NCBI GenBank assembly: GCA_031390045.1
Contig: JANMTB010000180.1
Coordinates: 1-12,228, forward strand
DNA: 12,228 nucleotides
Source of the DNA: Aalborgiella sp031390045
Lineage (GTDB): Bacteria; Pseudomonadota; Gammaproteobacteria; Burkholderiales; Burkholderiaceae_C
Direction of reading: 5' to 3'
Shown: piece by piece, positions 1-5,518 of the stretch
How the letters are laid out: the number at the start of each line of letters is the position of its first letter
How positions within the stretch are numbered: the first letter of the stretch is position 1
Notes under the pieces: generated by a model
The model's database searches: none
The model's input: the letters and a program-made list of their open reading frames with translations, nothing else
What the model was told of the DNA's origin: nothing
Translations under genes and position numbers: made by a program

Positions 1-322
1 CACCGGGGCACGCCACGCCGCTGATTTAAGTACAGTGGCCGACTGGCGGCAGCGCATCGACACCCTGTTTGAGCGCCACGACGTGCTGCTAACCCCCAGC
101 ACCACCGGCATCGCACCCGAAGGCACCGCCACCGGCGACCCGCTTTTTTGCCGCAGTTGGTCCATCCTAGGCCTGCCCAGCGTGCACCTGCCCTTCACCA
201 CCGGTCAAAAAGGCCTGCCGGTGGGTCTGCAGCTGGTAGGCCGCTTCGGCCAAGACCACCAACTACTGGCGGCAGCGCATTGGGTCAATGAGCGCTTAAT
301 TCAAGGGCTAAATGCAACTTAG
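1..322 (+). CDS. Amidase family protein, C-terminal fragment (5' end outside window)
   Basis: The reading frame is open from the left window edge to a TAG at 320-322, giving about 106 codons of a protein that starts upstream. The visible part is the C-terminal end of the amidase-signature fold (GatA-like amidases): LLTPSTTGIAPEG is followed by a GLPSVHLPF strand and GLPVGLQLVGRFGQD, the usual closing motifs of this family, which hydrolyses amide bonds with a Ser-Ser-Lys triad. That triad lies in the missing N-terminal part, so activity cannot be judged. A GTG at 35 is only an internal codon, not a credible start. The substrate cannot be told. GatA itself is less likely, because no gatB follows. 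The gene converges on the aminotransferase gene, with a palindromic repeat between them. Confidence 0.85.
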   Translation, partial: TGARHAADLSTVADWRQRIDTLFERHDVLLTPSTTGIAPEGTATGDPLFCRSWSILGLPSVHLPFTTGQKGLPVGLQLVGRFGQDHQLLAAAHWVNERLIQGLNAT

Positions 323-326
323 CCGG

Positions 327-362
327 CGTATTTATTGCCTAAGTAGCTATTAATATTATAGC
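327..362 (+). repeat. AT-rich palindromic repeat, copy A
   Basis: First of three related copies (others at 994-1037 and 4553-4596), all in the same orientation. It opens with the 11-base core CGTATTTATTG, identical in all three, and closes with the hairpin GCTAT-taatatt-ATAGC. It lies between the converging amidase and aminotransferase genes, where the hairpin could also act in transcript termination, although no clear U-tract follows. Confidence 0.6.
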
Positions 363-386
363 ATTTATGCGATGTTATTCAGACAT

Positions 387-1271
387 TTACGAGACATTCA
401 AAGCCTCTATAGCAGCTTGATAACCAGCGGACAACTGCTTGAACACCGGGCCCGGCTGCCCATAGGCGACAGGTTTTCCATCTAGCGTCGTCACCGCCAG
501 CACTTCTTTGGTCGCGGAACTGAGCAGCACCTCATCTGCTGACAGTACTTCTTCACGGGTGATGTTGCGCAGCTCAAACGGGATGCCACGGGCGGCGCAC
601 AGCTCTTCGATAAAGCCGTAGCGAATGCCTTCTAAAACCAGCTGATCGAGCTTGGGCCCAAAAACCTTGCCGCCCTTCACCATCCAAACGTTGCTTGCGG
701 CCGCTTCGCTGAGCAAGTTGTCGCGGAACATGATGGTTTCCAACGCGCCTTGGTCCGCACTGATCTGACGTGCAAACACGGCCGCCAACAATGAGGTGGT
801 TTTGATATGCGCCTTCTTCCAACGAAAGTCGTCCGCGCTCACGCAGGCGACGCCGTTTTCTTTTTGCGCAGCAGTGACGGCTTTCATGGGCTGCGCGAAT
901 GCAAACACCGTGGGCGTGATGCCAGGCGTCATCACGTGGTCGCGCATGGCAACGCCGCGAGTGACTTGAAAATAAACTAATTGACACGTAGCAGACGTAT
1001 TTATTGCCAAGCTAGCTATTAATTTAGTAGTAATATCCATCCACTCTGCACGGCTGTAGGGGTCAGGTATGCGGGTTTCCGCCAAGCTGCGCGCCATGCG
1101 GTTCAGGTGCTGCTCCATGCGAAACGGCTTGTTGGCGTAAACGGGCACAACTTCGTAAATACCATCCCCAAAGATGAAACCCCTGTCCATCACGCTGATT
1201 TTGGCGTGCTGTAGCGATGTGTATTCGCCGTTTAAAAAGGCTGGCAGGTCAGGCAGAGTGGACAAGGACAT
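387..1271 (-). CDS. Class IV PLP aminotransferase, D-amino-acid transaminase type
   Basis: The 294-residue protein is a fold-type IV PLP enzyme (D-amino-acid transaminase/branched-chain transaminase/ADC lyase group). It begins with the typical FLNGEY and a DRGFIFGDGIYEV block (residues 29-41). Lys157 in HIKTTSLL is the expected PLP Schiff-base lysine, and Glu189 in LLSEAAASN is the conserved cofactor-contacting acid. The GDGIYEVVPVY segment and overall style fit D-alanine/D-amino-acid transaminases (dat-like) better than IlvE, but substrate is inferred. It starts 51 bases after the stop of the binding-protein gene on the same strand, so co-transcription is likely. Residues around 83-96 (LIASLAINTSATC) are encoded by a copy of the palindromic repeat and seem to lengthen a loop between two conserved blocks. 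The frame is intact, so the gene is probably functional. No strong Shine-Dalgarno is visible. Confidence 0.85.
   Translation of the reverse strand: MSLSTLPDLPAFLNGEYTSLQHAKISVMDRGFIFGDGIYEVVPVYANKPFRMEQHLNRMARSLAETRIPDPYSRAEWMDITTKLIASLAINTSATCQLVYFQVTRGVAMRDHVMTPGITPTVFAFAQPMKAVTAAQKENGVACVSADDFRWKKAHIKTTSLLAAVFARQISADQGALETIMFRDNLLSEAAASNVWMVKGGKVFGPKLDQLVLEGIRYGFIEELCAARGIPFELRNITREEVLSADEVLLSSATKEVLAVTTLDGKPVAYGQPGPVFKQLSAGYQAAIEALNVS
994..1037 (+). repeat. AT-rich palindromic repeat, copy B, inside the aminotransferase gene
   Basis: Second copy of the repeat. AGACGTATTTATTG is shared with copy C and is followed by GCTATTAATTT and a tail AATATC, also as in copy C. It sits wholly inside the coding sequence of the minus-strand aminotransferase and keeps its frame. 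The right arm GTAGT still pairs with GCTAT through two G:U pairs if read as plus-strand RNA, but pairs worse as the minus-strand mRNA. Confidence 0.6.
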
Positions 1272-1322
1272 ATCGGTTGTAATGCTAAAAAAGTTGTTGA
1301 AATGTCAGATGAATATCAGATA

Positions 1323-2234
1323 TTAGAGCGCTGGTTTGTCGCTCAAAGTTCGCAAGTTGTCACGCAGCTCTTTGCTCATCGGCAGGTTTAAATTTTGATT
1401 TTTTGGCGCAATTGGCGACATAAACCACTTGGTGTACAACTTCTCAAATTCGCCCGACTTAACCATGCCGCCAATCACGTCGTTCACCAGCTTTTGAAAC
1501 TGCGGATCGTCTTTACGCAGCATGCAAGCATACGGCTCAACTTGCAGCGAATCACCCACGACTTCCCATTCAGACGGATTTTTGGCATTGCCCATCAAGC
1601 CGAACAACAAAATATCATCCATCGCAAACGCCACAGCGCGTCCGCCATCAACCATCAAAACAGCGTCGTCATGGTCTTTACCCAGAATCATTTCCATGCC
1701 CAGGTTTTGGTCGACGTTGTACTTACGCATCACTTGTGCGTTGGTAGTTCCAACGGTGCTAGCAACGGTTTTCTTAGCTAAATCGCTATAGTTTTTGATT
1801 TTGGATGTCTTCTTAGCCAACAAACGCGTACCCGTGTAAAAGTGGTTAATCGCAAACTGCACGTCTTTGCCACGGGTGCTGTTGTTGGTGGTCGAGCCGC
1901 ATTCCAAGTCAATCGTACCGTTTTGCAACAGCGGAATGCGGTTTTGCGACGTCACGGACTGAAGTTCGATCTTGATATTAGGGTTCTTGAGCTGTTTTTT
2001 AACCGCATCAGCAACAGCGTTTGAAATATCAACCGAAAACCCAATCGGCGCGCCAGCACTTGCCAGATAGCTGAAAGGAACAGAAGCCTCGCGGTAAGAC
2101 AAGGTCATCTTGCCGGAATCGGCGATCTTTTTGAGCGTGTCGCTTTGAGCATATGCGACGCTTGAAAAGCTCGCAAAACATGCCAATACACCTGCAGACA
2201 AAAGCAAACGATTAGGTAAACGATTGAGTTTCAT
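1323..2234 (-). CDS. Amino-acid ABC transporter periplasmic binding protein (glutamate/aspartate type)
   Basis: A 303-residue extracytoplasmic solute-binding protein of family 3. Residues 1-29 form a signal peptide: basic MKLNRLPNR, a hydrophobic core, then AYA before QSDTLKKI. The mature part shows the family blocks: TLSYREASVPFSY, GFSVDISNAV, a long ligand-binding region with NGTIDLECGSTTNNSTRG (typical of the GltI glutamate/aspartate group), DDAVLMVDGGRAVAFAMDD, and a C-terminal MVKSGEFEKLYTKWF. It should bind an amino acid in the periplasm and deliver it to an inner-membrane permease and ATPase. No such genes lie next to it, so it either serves a transporter encoded elsewhere or is an orphan. 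The aminotransferase gene follows 51 bases downstream, suggesting joint use of an amino acid. The glutamate/aspartate assignment is from motif style only. Confidence 0.88.
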   Translation of the reverse strand: MKLNRLPNRLLLSAGVLACFASFSSVAYAQSDTLKKIADSGKMTLSYREASVPFSYLASAGAPIGFSVDISNAVADAVKKQLKNPNIKIELQSVTSQNRIPLLQNGTIDLECGSTTNNSTRGKDVQFAINHFYTGTRLLAKKTSKIKNYSDLAKKTVASTVGTTNAQVMRKYNVDQNLGMEMILGKDHDDAVLMVDGGRAVAFAMDDILLFGLMGNAKNPSEWEVVGDSLQVEPYACMLRKDDPQFQKLVNDVIGGMVKSGEFEKLYTKWFMSPIAPKNQNLNLPMSKELRDNLRTLSDKPAL

Positions 2235-2272
2235 AGAAGTTCCAGTCCAAAAAATGAATGAAAAAAGATGGA

Positions 2273-2284
2273 AAACTGCAGTTT
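2273..2284. promoter_or_regulatory. 12-bp perfect palindrome before the binding-protein gene
   Basis: AAACTGCAGTTT reads the same on both strands and lies about 40 bases upstream of the binding-protein start codon. A dimeric repressor site is possible, but a palindrome of this length can occur by chance. Confidence 0.2.
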
Positions 2285-2322
2285 ATGGCATCTTGCTCAT
2301 ACCGCCAAACAATTTAAGTCCG

Positions 2323-2586
2323 TCAAAGAAATTCGCACAACTCAGCCAAACTCTTAACGTGGCGCAGCGACTGGTAATGCGGCTCGTGCTGAAAATGTGA
2401 TTCATGCGGCCAATCTTTGCCTTCGCGGTTGAGCCAGGCGGCGTGCATGCCGGATTGCAGGGCACCTAGGGCGTCTAGGGCGCTGTCGTCGCCTATGTGC
2501 AGGACGTTGGCGACATTCACCCCCACGGCGGCGGCTGCCGCTTTGAAAATGCGGGGGTCGGGCTTGGCCTGGCTCTTCGCTCCCAC
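2323..2586 (-). pseudogene. HAD hydrolase remnant, duplicate of the 3' third of the gene at 5519-6229
   Basis: An open stretch of 87 codons whose residues from AKPDPRIFK to the end match residues 155-236 of the intact HAD protein with only a handful of differences. By my count the DNA differs at about 25 of 238 positions (near 89% identity), with about half of the changes packed in one block of roughly 26 bases (about 2452-2477). It keeps motif III (AKPDP) and motif IV (GDD) but lacks the catalytic DxD motif I, the cap and motif II, so it cannot be a phosphatase. Homology stops abruptly near 2570; the few residues before it (GAKSQ) are unrelated to the intact protein. A GTG at its 5' end could start translation, but I read it as a remnant left by a duplication or insertion. 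Confidence 0.75.
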
Positions 2587-2647
2587 GGGCGCAATCCGCT
2601 GCGGGAGATATTAGGCCAATGTCAAGAACCCGCCCATTTTGTAGAAT

Positions 2648-2663
2648 ATTCAGCATTCTGAAT
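2648..2663. promoter_or_regulatory. Short inverted repeat upstream of the small lipoprotein gene
   Basis: ATTCAG-catt-CTGAAT forms two perfect 6-base half-sites with a 4-base centre, about 100 bases before the lipoprotein start. It has the shape of a dimer operator, but nothing ties it to a particular regulator, and it is not a CRP or FNR consensus. Confidence 0.2.
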
Positions 2664-2763
2664 GTCGAATTTCCACTAACGCACGATCCCTGCCTGAACC
2701 TAAAGTATCTCTACACGCCAAGCAGCTTTTGCATTGAGGGCGTGACCACTTAAGGAGAACGCT

Positions 2764-3069
2764 ATGCACACTATTCGCACCCGTCGTTTGTTACGCGAAA
2801 TTGTTGGACCAGACACCGGCAAGATGACCAGTTCGGACCGAGAGACCGCCGTACCAATTTCTCTGGCTATTGGAGTCGCTGTCATTGTCATCATCTCGCT
2901 CGCGGGCTGCCAGCAGTTCGATGGCAAGGTGAGCGCCACAGCGGTGCTTCAGCCAGTGGCCGTGGCCCACGCTACCACCGATGTCCATCACAGCCGATGG
3001 ATCTCGCAGGCACATGCCCTGGCTGCGAAGAACGGTGCCGACGGCGCTGTGTCAGACCTGAGCTATTAG
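2764..3069 (+). CDS. Small putative lipoprotein, unknown function
   Basis: I do not recognise this 101-residue protein. Support for a real gene comes from a strong Shine-Dalgarno (AAGGAGA, 2753-2759) at good distance from the ATG, and from a clear secretion signature: a hydrophobic stretch at residues 31-48 ending in a perfect lipobox LAGC with Cys49, followed by QQ. Lipidation at Cys49 would leave a mature part of about 53 residues. The n-region before the hydrophobic stretch is unusually long (about 30 residues); Met21 is an alternative start that would give a more normal signal peptide but has no evident ribosome site. The tail contains HATTDVHHSRWISQAHALAAKNGADG. It lies about 130 bases before the Crp-type regulator on the same strand and may be sensed, regulated or simply carried along with it. 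Confidence 0.5.
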   Translation: MHTIRTRRLLREIVGPDTGKMTSSDRETAVPISLAIGVAVIVIISLAGCQQFDGKVSATAVLQPVAVAHATTDVHHSRWISQAHALAAKNGADGAVSDLSY

Positions 3070-3200
3070 TCCGGTGTTGCTGCTCGCTATCCGGGCCAAG
3101 GTCATCGCTAAATCGCGCCATCGGCCCCAACTTGCGCCTTCAGATTGGGGTTAAACTGCGCTGTGCTAATTGAACAACAACAACAAATAGAGGCGATGCG

Positions 3201-3887
3201 ATGAAGGCCGACGATCCATTCAGTAGTGGCTTCTTCGACAACGCCGGCGCGGCGGCGACACCCAGCAACGGCTTGTTGGCCGACATTGCGATCCACCCGT
3301 TGACCAAGCTGGGGCACTTGCGCCGGTTTGCGCCGCAAACCATTTTCATGGTTGAGGGTGACATTGCCGATTCGATTTTCATCATTCTCGAGGGTCGCGT
3401 GAAGGTGTTCTCGTCCGAGCCTGACGGCAGCGAGATCGTGCTGAATATTTGCGGCCCCGGCGAATGGCTGGGCGAGCTGTCTCTGAACGGCGGCCATCGC
3501 TCAGCCTCGGTCATGGCGCTAGAAAGCGTGAACTGCTCGATAGTGACGCGCCACAGTTTGCGCGAGGCCATCACGCACAACCCCGACTTGGCGTGGCAGA
3601 TCATCGGCACCTTGATCAGCCGGACGCGGCAGGCAACTGGCCAAATCAAGCGCCTGGCTTTGCACGACGTTTATCAGCGCGTCACACACCTGCTGCAAAG
3701 CCTGTCCCACGATCAGGCGGGTTCGCAGGTGGTGTCAGACAAGCTGTCGCAGCAGGAGATCGCCAATCGGATCGGCGCCTCGCGTGACATGGTGGCACGC
3801 GTTATGCGAGAGCTGGTGACCGGTGGCTACGTGGAGGTGGATCACAAGCTCATCAAGCTGACCAAACCGTTTCCGGCACGTTGGTAA
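3201..3887 (+). CDS. Crp/Fnr-family transcriptional regulator with CRP-like cNMP pocket
   Basis: A 228-residue regulator. Residues about 33-150 form a cyclic-nucleotide-binding beta-roll: FMVEGDIADSIFIILEGRVKVF, then the phosphate-binding cassette PGEWLGELSLNGGHRSASV. Glu92, Arg100 and Ser101 stand where E. coli CRP has Glu72, Arg82 and Ser83, the residues that grip cAMP. No N-terminal cysteine cluster of the FNR type is present. Residues 181-212 form the winged helix (LSQQEIANRIGASRDMVARVMREL); the recognition helix has R195-D196-x-x-x-R200, close to the RExxxR of CRP, so TGTGA-like half-sites are plausible. The start is fixed by AGAGG about 7 bases upstream; an overlapping ATG at 3196 stops after two codons. 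A cyclase gene lies about 740 bases downstream, a natural source of ligand. Base composition looks more G+C-rich than the neighbouring cyclase. Confidence 0.88.
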   Translation: MKADDPFSSGFFDNAGAAATPSNGLLADIAIHPLTKLGHLRRFAPQTIFMVEGDIADSIFIILEGRVKVFSSEPDGSEIVLNICGPGEWLGELSLNGGHRSASVMALESVNCSIVTRHSLREAITHNPDLAWQIIGTLISRTRQATGQIKRLALHDVYQRVTHLLQSLSHDQAGSQVVSDKLSQQEIANRIGASRDMVARVMRELVTGGYVEVDHKLIKLTKPFPARW

Positions 3888-3901
3888 TGGCAGGGCGGGG
3901 G

Positions 3902-3957
3902 CAGCGTGGTTATGTAGAAAATTCACGCTTCTTTTGGTGTAATTTTCCATAACGCTG
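3902..3957. repeat. Long imperfect inverted repeat between the regulator and the secreted protein gene
   Basis: Four nested paired blocks fold around one centre: CAGCG (3902-3906) with CGCTG (3953-3957), TTATG (3910-3914) with CATAA (3948-3952), GAAAATT (3917-3923) with AATTTTC (3941-3947), and CAC (3924-3926) with GTG (3937-3939). That is about 20 base pairs with small bulges and a 10-base loop. It begins 14 bases after the regulator stop. No T-run follows on the plus strand, so it is not a standard terminator. It may be an RNA-processing or stability element, or a small repeat element. Confidence 0.55.
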
Positions 3958-4035
3958 ATGGGCAGGTTCACTCTAAAGTTGAGCCACACGCCAAGCCTTA
4001 CTTTCATCATGGCGTGTCTACCTCAGGAAAACACC

Positions 4036-4401
4036 ATGTACACCACCCGCCTCAAACATTCGACGAGAAAAACCCTCAAAAACGTCCTCTTGTGCAGTGC
4101 CCTTGGGCTGTTTCTGCTCTCTAGCCAGAGCCATGCAGCACCGCCACCGGAGGCCGGCGCTGCGAGTTTTGAAACCGCGCTCAGCCTGTATCAAAACCGC
4201 GAATGGTCGCGCGCTTATGGAGCGTTCTCCCGGCTCGCTGAGACTGGCCATCAGGAATCTGCCCGAATCGTGCTTTTCATGCTTCAGCACGGCTCCCAGC
4301 TCTACGCCACAGCCTGGAGTTCGCATCCAGATCAGATCAAGCGTTGGATGCGCGTGTCAAAAATTTCGATGGCGATGTTTGAAGCTGATGGCGCTGACTG
4401 A
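4036..4401 (+). CDS. Small secreted Sel1/TPR-like protein, unknown function
   Basis: A 121-residue protein if started at the ATG at 4036. That start is chosen because AGGAAA (4023-4028) stands at a proper distance and because it gives a classical signal peptide: MYTTRLKHSTRKTLKN (basic), a hydrophobic core LLCSALGLFLLSS, and cleavage after SHA before APPPEAG. The upstream in-frame ATG at 3958 would add 26 residues, overlaps the inverted repeat and has no ribosome site. The mature part has one Sel1/TPR-like helix pair (ETALSLYQNREWSRAYGAFSRLAETGHQESARI), a fold used for protein-protein contacts, so a periplasmic adaptor or sensor part is possible. It lies between the Crp-type regulator and the cyclase on the same strand and ends at a hairpin terminator. 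Function is unknown. Confidence 0.6.
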   Translation: MYTTRLKHSTRKTLKNVLLCSALGLFLLSSQSHAAPPPEAGAASFETALSLYQNREWSRAYGAFSRLAETGHQESARIVLFMLQHGSQLYATAWSSHPDQIKRWMRVSKISMAMFEADGAD

Positions 4402-4411
4402 AAGAACCAAA

Positions 4412-4432
4412 GGGTCGGCTGCACGCCGACCC
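4412..4432 (+). terminator. Hairpin after the secreted protein gene
   Basis: GGGTCGGC (4412-4419) pairs perfectly with GCCGACCC (4425-4432) across a 5-base loop, beginning 11 bases after the stop codon. The stem is strong, but the following tract is only GATTTAG, so termination may be partial or need help. Confidence 0.65.
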
Positions 4433-4552
4433 GATTTAGCAACCAACCCAGCGGCTAGGCCAGGCGCGCCCCGTCACCGATCTGCACGGTGAAATCGAGC
4501 CAATCCACAGAACTTTAAGCCCTCTCATTCTTAGGATAATTCTCCACTAGTA

Positions 4553-4596
4553 GACGTATTTATTGTCTAAATTGCTATTTTATTTATAGCAATATC
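4553..4596 (+). repeat. AT-rich palindromic repeat, copy C, upstream of the cyclase gene
   Basis: Third copy of the repeat: AGACGTATTTATTG, then the best-preserved hairpin of the three, ATTGCTAT-tttattt-ATAGCAAT (8 bp stem, 7-base loop), and the tail AATATC shared with copy B. It ends about 30 bases before the cyclase start codon and could affect its expression. A reading frame in phase with the cyclase runs back into the repeat until a TAA at 4568-4570. Confidence 0.65.
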
Positions 4597-4627
4597 TACC
4601 GGCATCGAGGCCAGTGGCAGTGCGCAA

Positions 4628-5434
4628 ATGACACAGCTTGATTACTATTCATACATCGTAGCTCCACTGATGGCGGGTGTTGTCATATTAGTGGTGTGTA
4701 GCGTGTTGGATCGCATGACGAGACAAACGTTCGTGTTAGAGCAGATCTTAGACCATCAAGCCCGCGAGCTAAAAAGCAATGGCGAGCTGATTCGTCGCTA
4801 CATCCCGCGATCAGTGGCTGAGCACATTGATGCAGGCAAAGGACGTGCTGTTGATACGCCACAGCGCAAGCAGGTGACGGTTTTATTTTCTGACATTGTG
4901 GGCTTTACTACACTTGCAGATCGGCTCGATGCAGGATCACTCACACACATTTTGGCGACATACATGTCCACCATGGTAAAGCTGGTAGAGGCGCATGGCG
5001 GCACCTTGAACGAATTTGCTGGCGATGGGTTGATGTCCATTTTTGGTGCACCTTCAGCGATGGCGTTAAAAGATCAAGCATTGCAAGGGATCAAAACTGC
5101 GCGAGCGATGCAAACGGCTTTGACTCAACTTAACGAAAATTGGTCACAGTTAGGCCTTGGTGAAGCGCTGCCTCTGCGTATTCGCATTGGTATCAATATG
5201 GGTGAGCTGAGTGTCGGCAGCTTCGGATCCGAGGGCCGAATGACCTACACCGCTATTGGCCTGCAAACCAATATGGCAGCCAGGATTCAGGCGGAGTGCA
5301 AACCCGGCGGCGTATTACTAACCAATGCGACCTGGTTGCTGGTTAAGGATGACATCCCGTGTGAGCCTATGGGTGCGCTGGCGATCAAGGGGGTTCAGTT
5401 CTTAGTTCCCGTTTATCAGCCGTTAAATATATAA
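4628..5434 (+). CDS. Class III nucleotide (adenylate/guanylate) cyclase with one membrane helix
   Basis: A 268-residue protein: a membrane helix at about residues 8-27, a short linker helix (34-58), and a complete class III cyclase domain (about 80-260) on the cytoplasmic side, converting ATP or GTP to the cyclic 3',5'-monophosphate and pyrophosphate. The two metal-binding aspartates are Asp89 (LFSDIVGFT) and Asp133 (EFAGDGLMSIFG); Asn215 and Arg219 (TNMAARI) are the transition-state residues. The purine-selecting pair is Glu129 and Thr208: Thr is common in bacterial adenylate cyclases, but Glu stands where these usually have Lys and where guanylate cyclases have Glu, so the product is uncertain. 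No HAMP, CHASE2 or other sensor domain is visible. The start lacks a good Shine-Dalgarno, and the frame is open upstream to 4571, so the N-terminus may be shortened. Its likely partner is the Crp-type regulator upstream. Confidence 0.87.
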   Translation: MTQLDYYSYIVAPLMAGVVILVVCSVLDRMTRQTFVLEQILDHQARELKSNGELIRRYIPRSVAEHIDAGKGRAVDTPQRKQVTVLFSDIVGFTTLADRLDAGSLTHILATYMSTMVKLVEAHGGTLNEFAGDGLMSIFGAPSAMALKDQALQGIKTARAMQTALTQLNENWSQLGLGEALPLRIRIGINMGELSVGSFGSEGRMTYTAIGLQTNMAARIQAECKPGGVLLTNATWLLVKDDIPCEPMGALAIKGVQFLVPVYQPLNI

Positions 5435-5450
5435 AGCTATGCAAATTCAA

Positions 5451-5476
5451 GCTAATGCGTTTTATGCATCATTAGC
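5451..5476. terminator. Convergent intergenic hairpin between cyclase and HAD genes
   Basis: GCTAATG (5451-5457) pairs perfectly with CATTAGC (5470-5476) around a 12-base loop, about 16 bases after the cyclase stop and about 40 bases before the HAD stop codon (other strand). A second small hairpin, GGCAA-tct-TTGCC, follows at once. No T-run is present on either side, so a role as bidirectional terminator is only a guess. Confidence 0.35.
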
Positions 5477-5518
5477 GGCAATCTTTGCCTTGGAAATCGG
5501 TGTTGCAGAGTTTTATGC

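Noticed and set aside
2579..2606. CTCCC...GGGAG inverted repeat next to the HAD remnant, as a possible insertion-sequence end
   Set aside because: Pairing is short and interrupted, no transposase or matching end was found, and no target duplication is visible.
3140..3200. Possible FNR or CRP box before the Crp-type gene
   Set aside because: The stretch around CTAATTGAACAACAAC has only one half-like motif and no paired TGTGA or TTGAT half-sites.
3958..4035. Upstream ATG extension of the secreted Sel1-like protein
   Set aside because: It would bury the signal peptide behind 26 residues, has no ribosome site and begins directly at the large inverted repeat.
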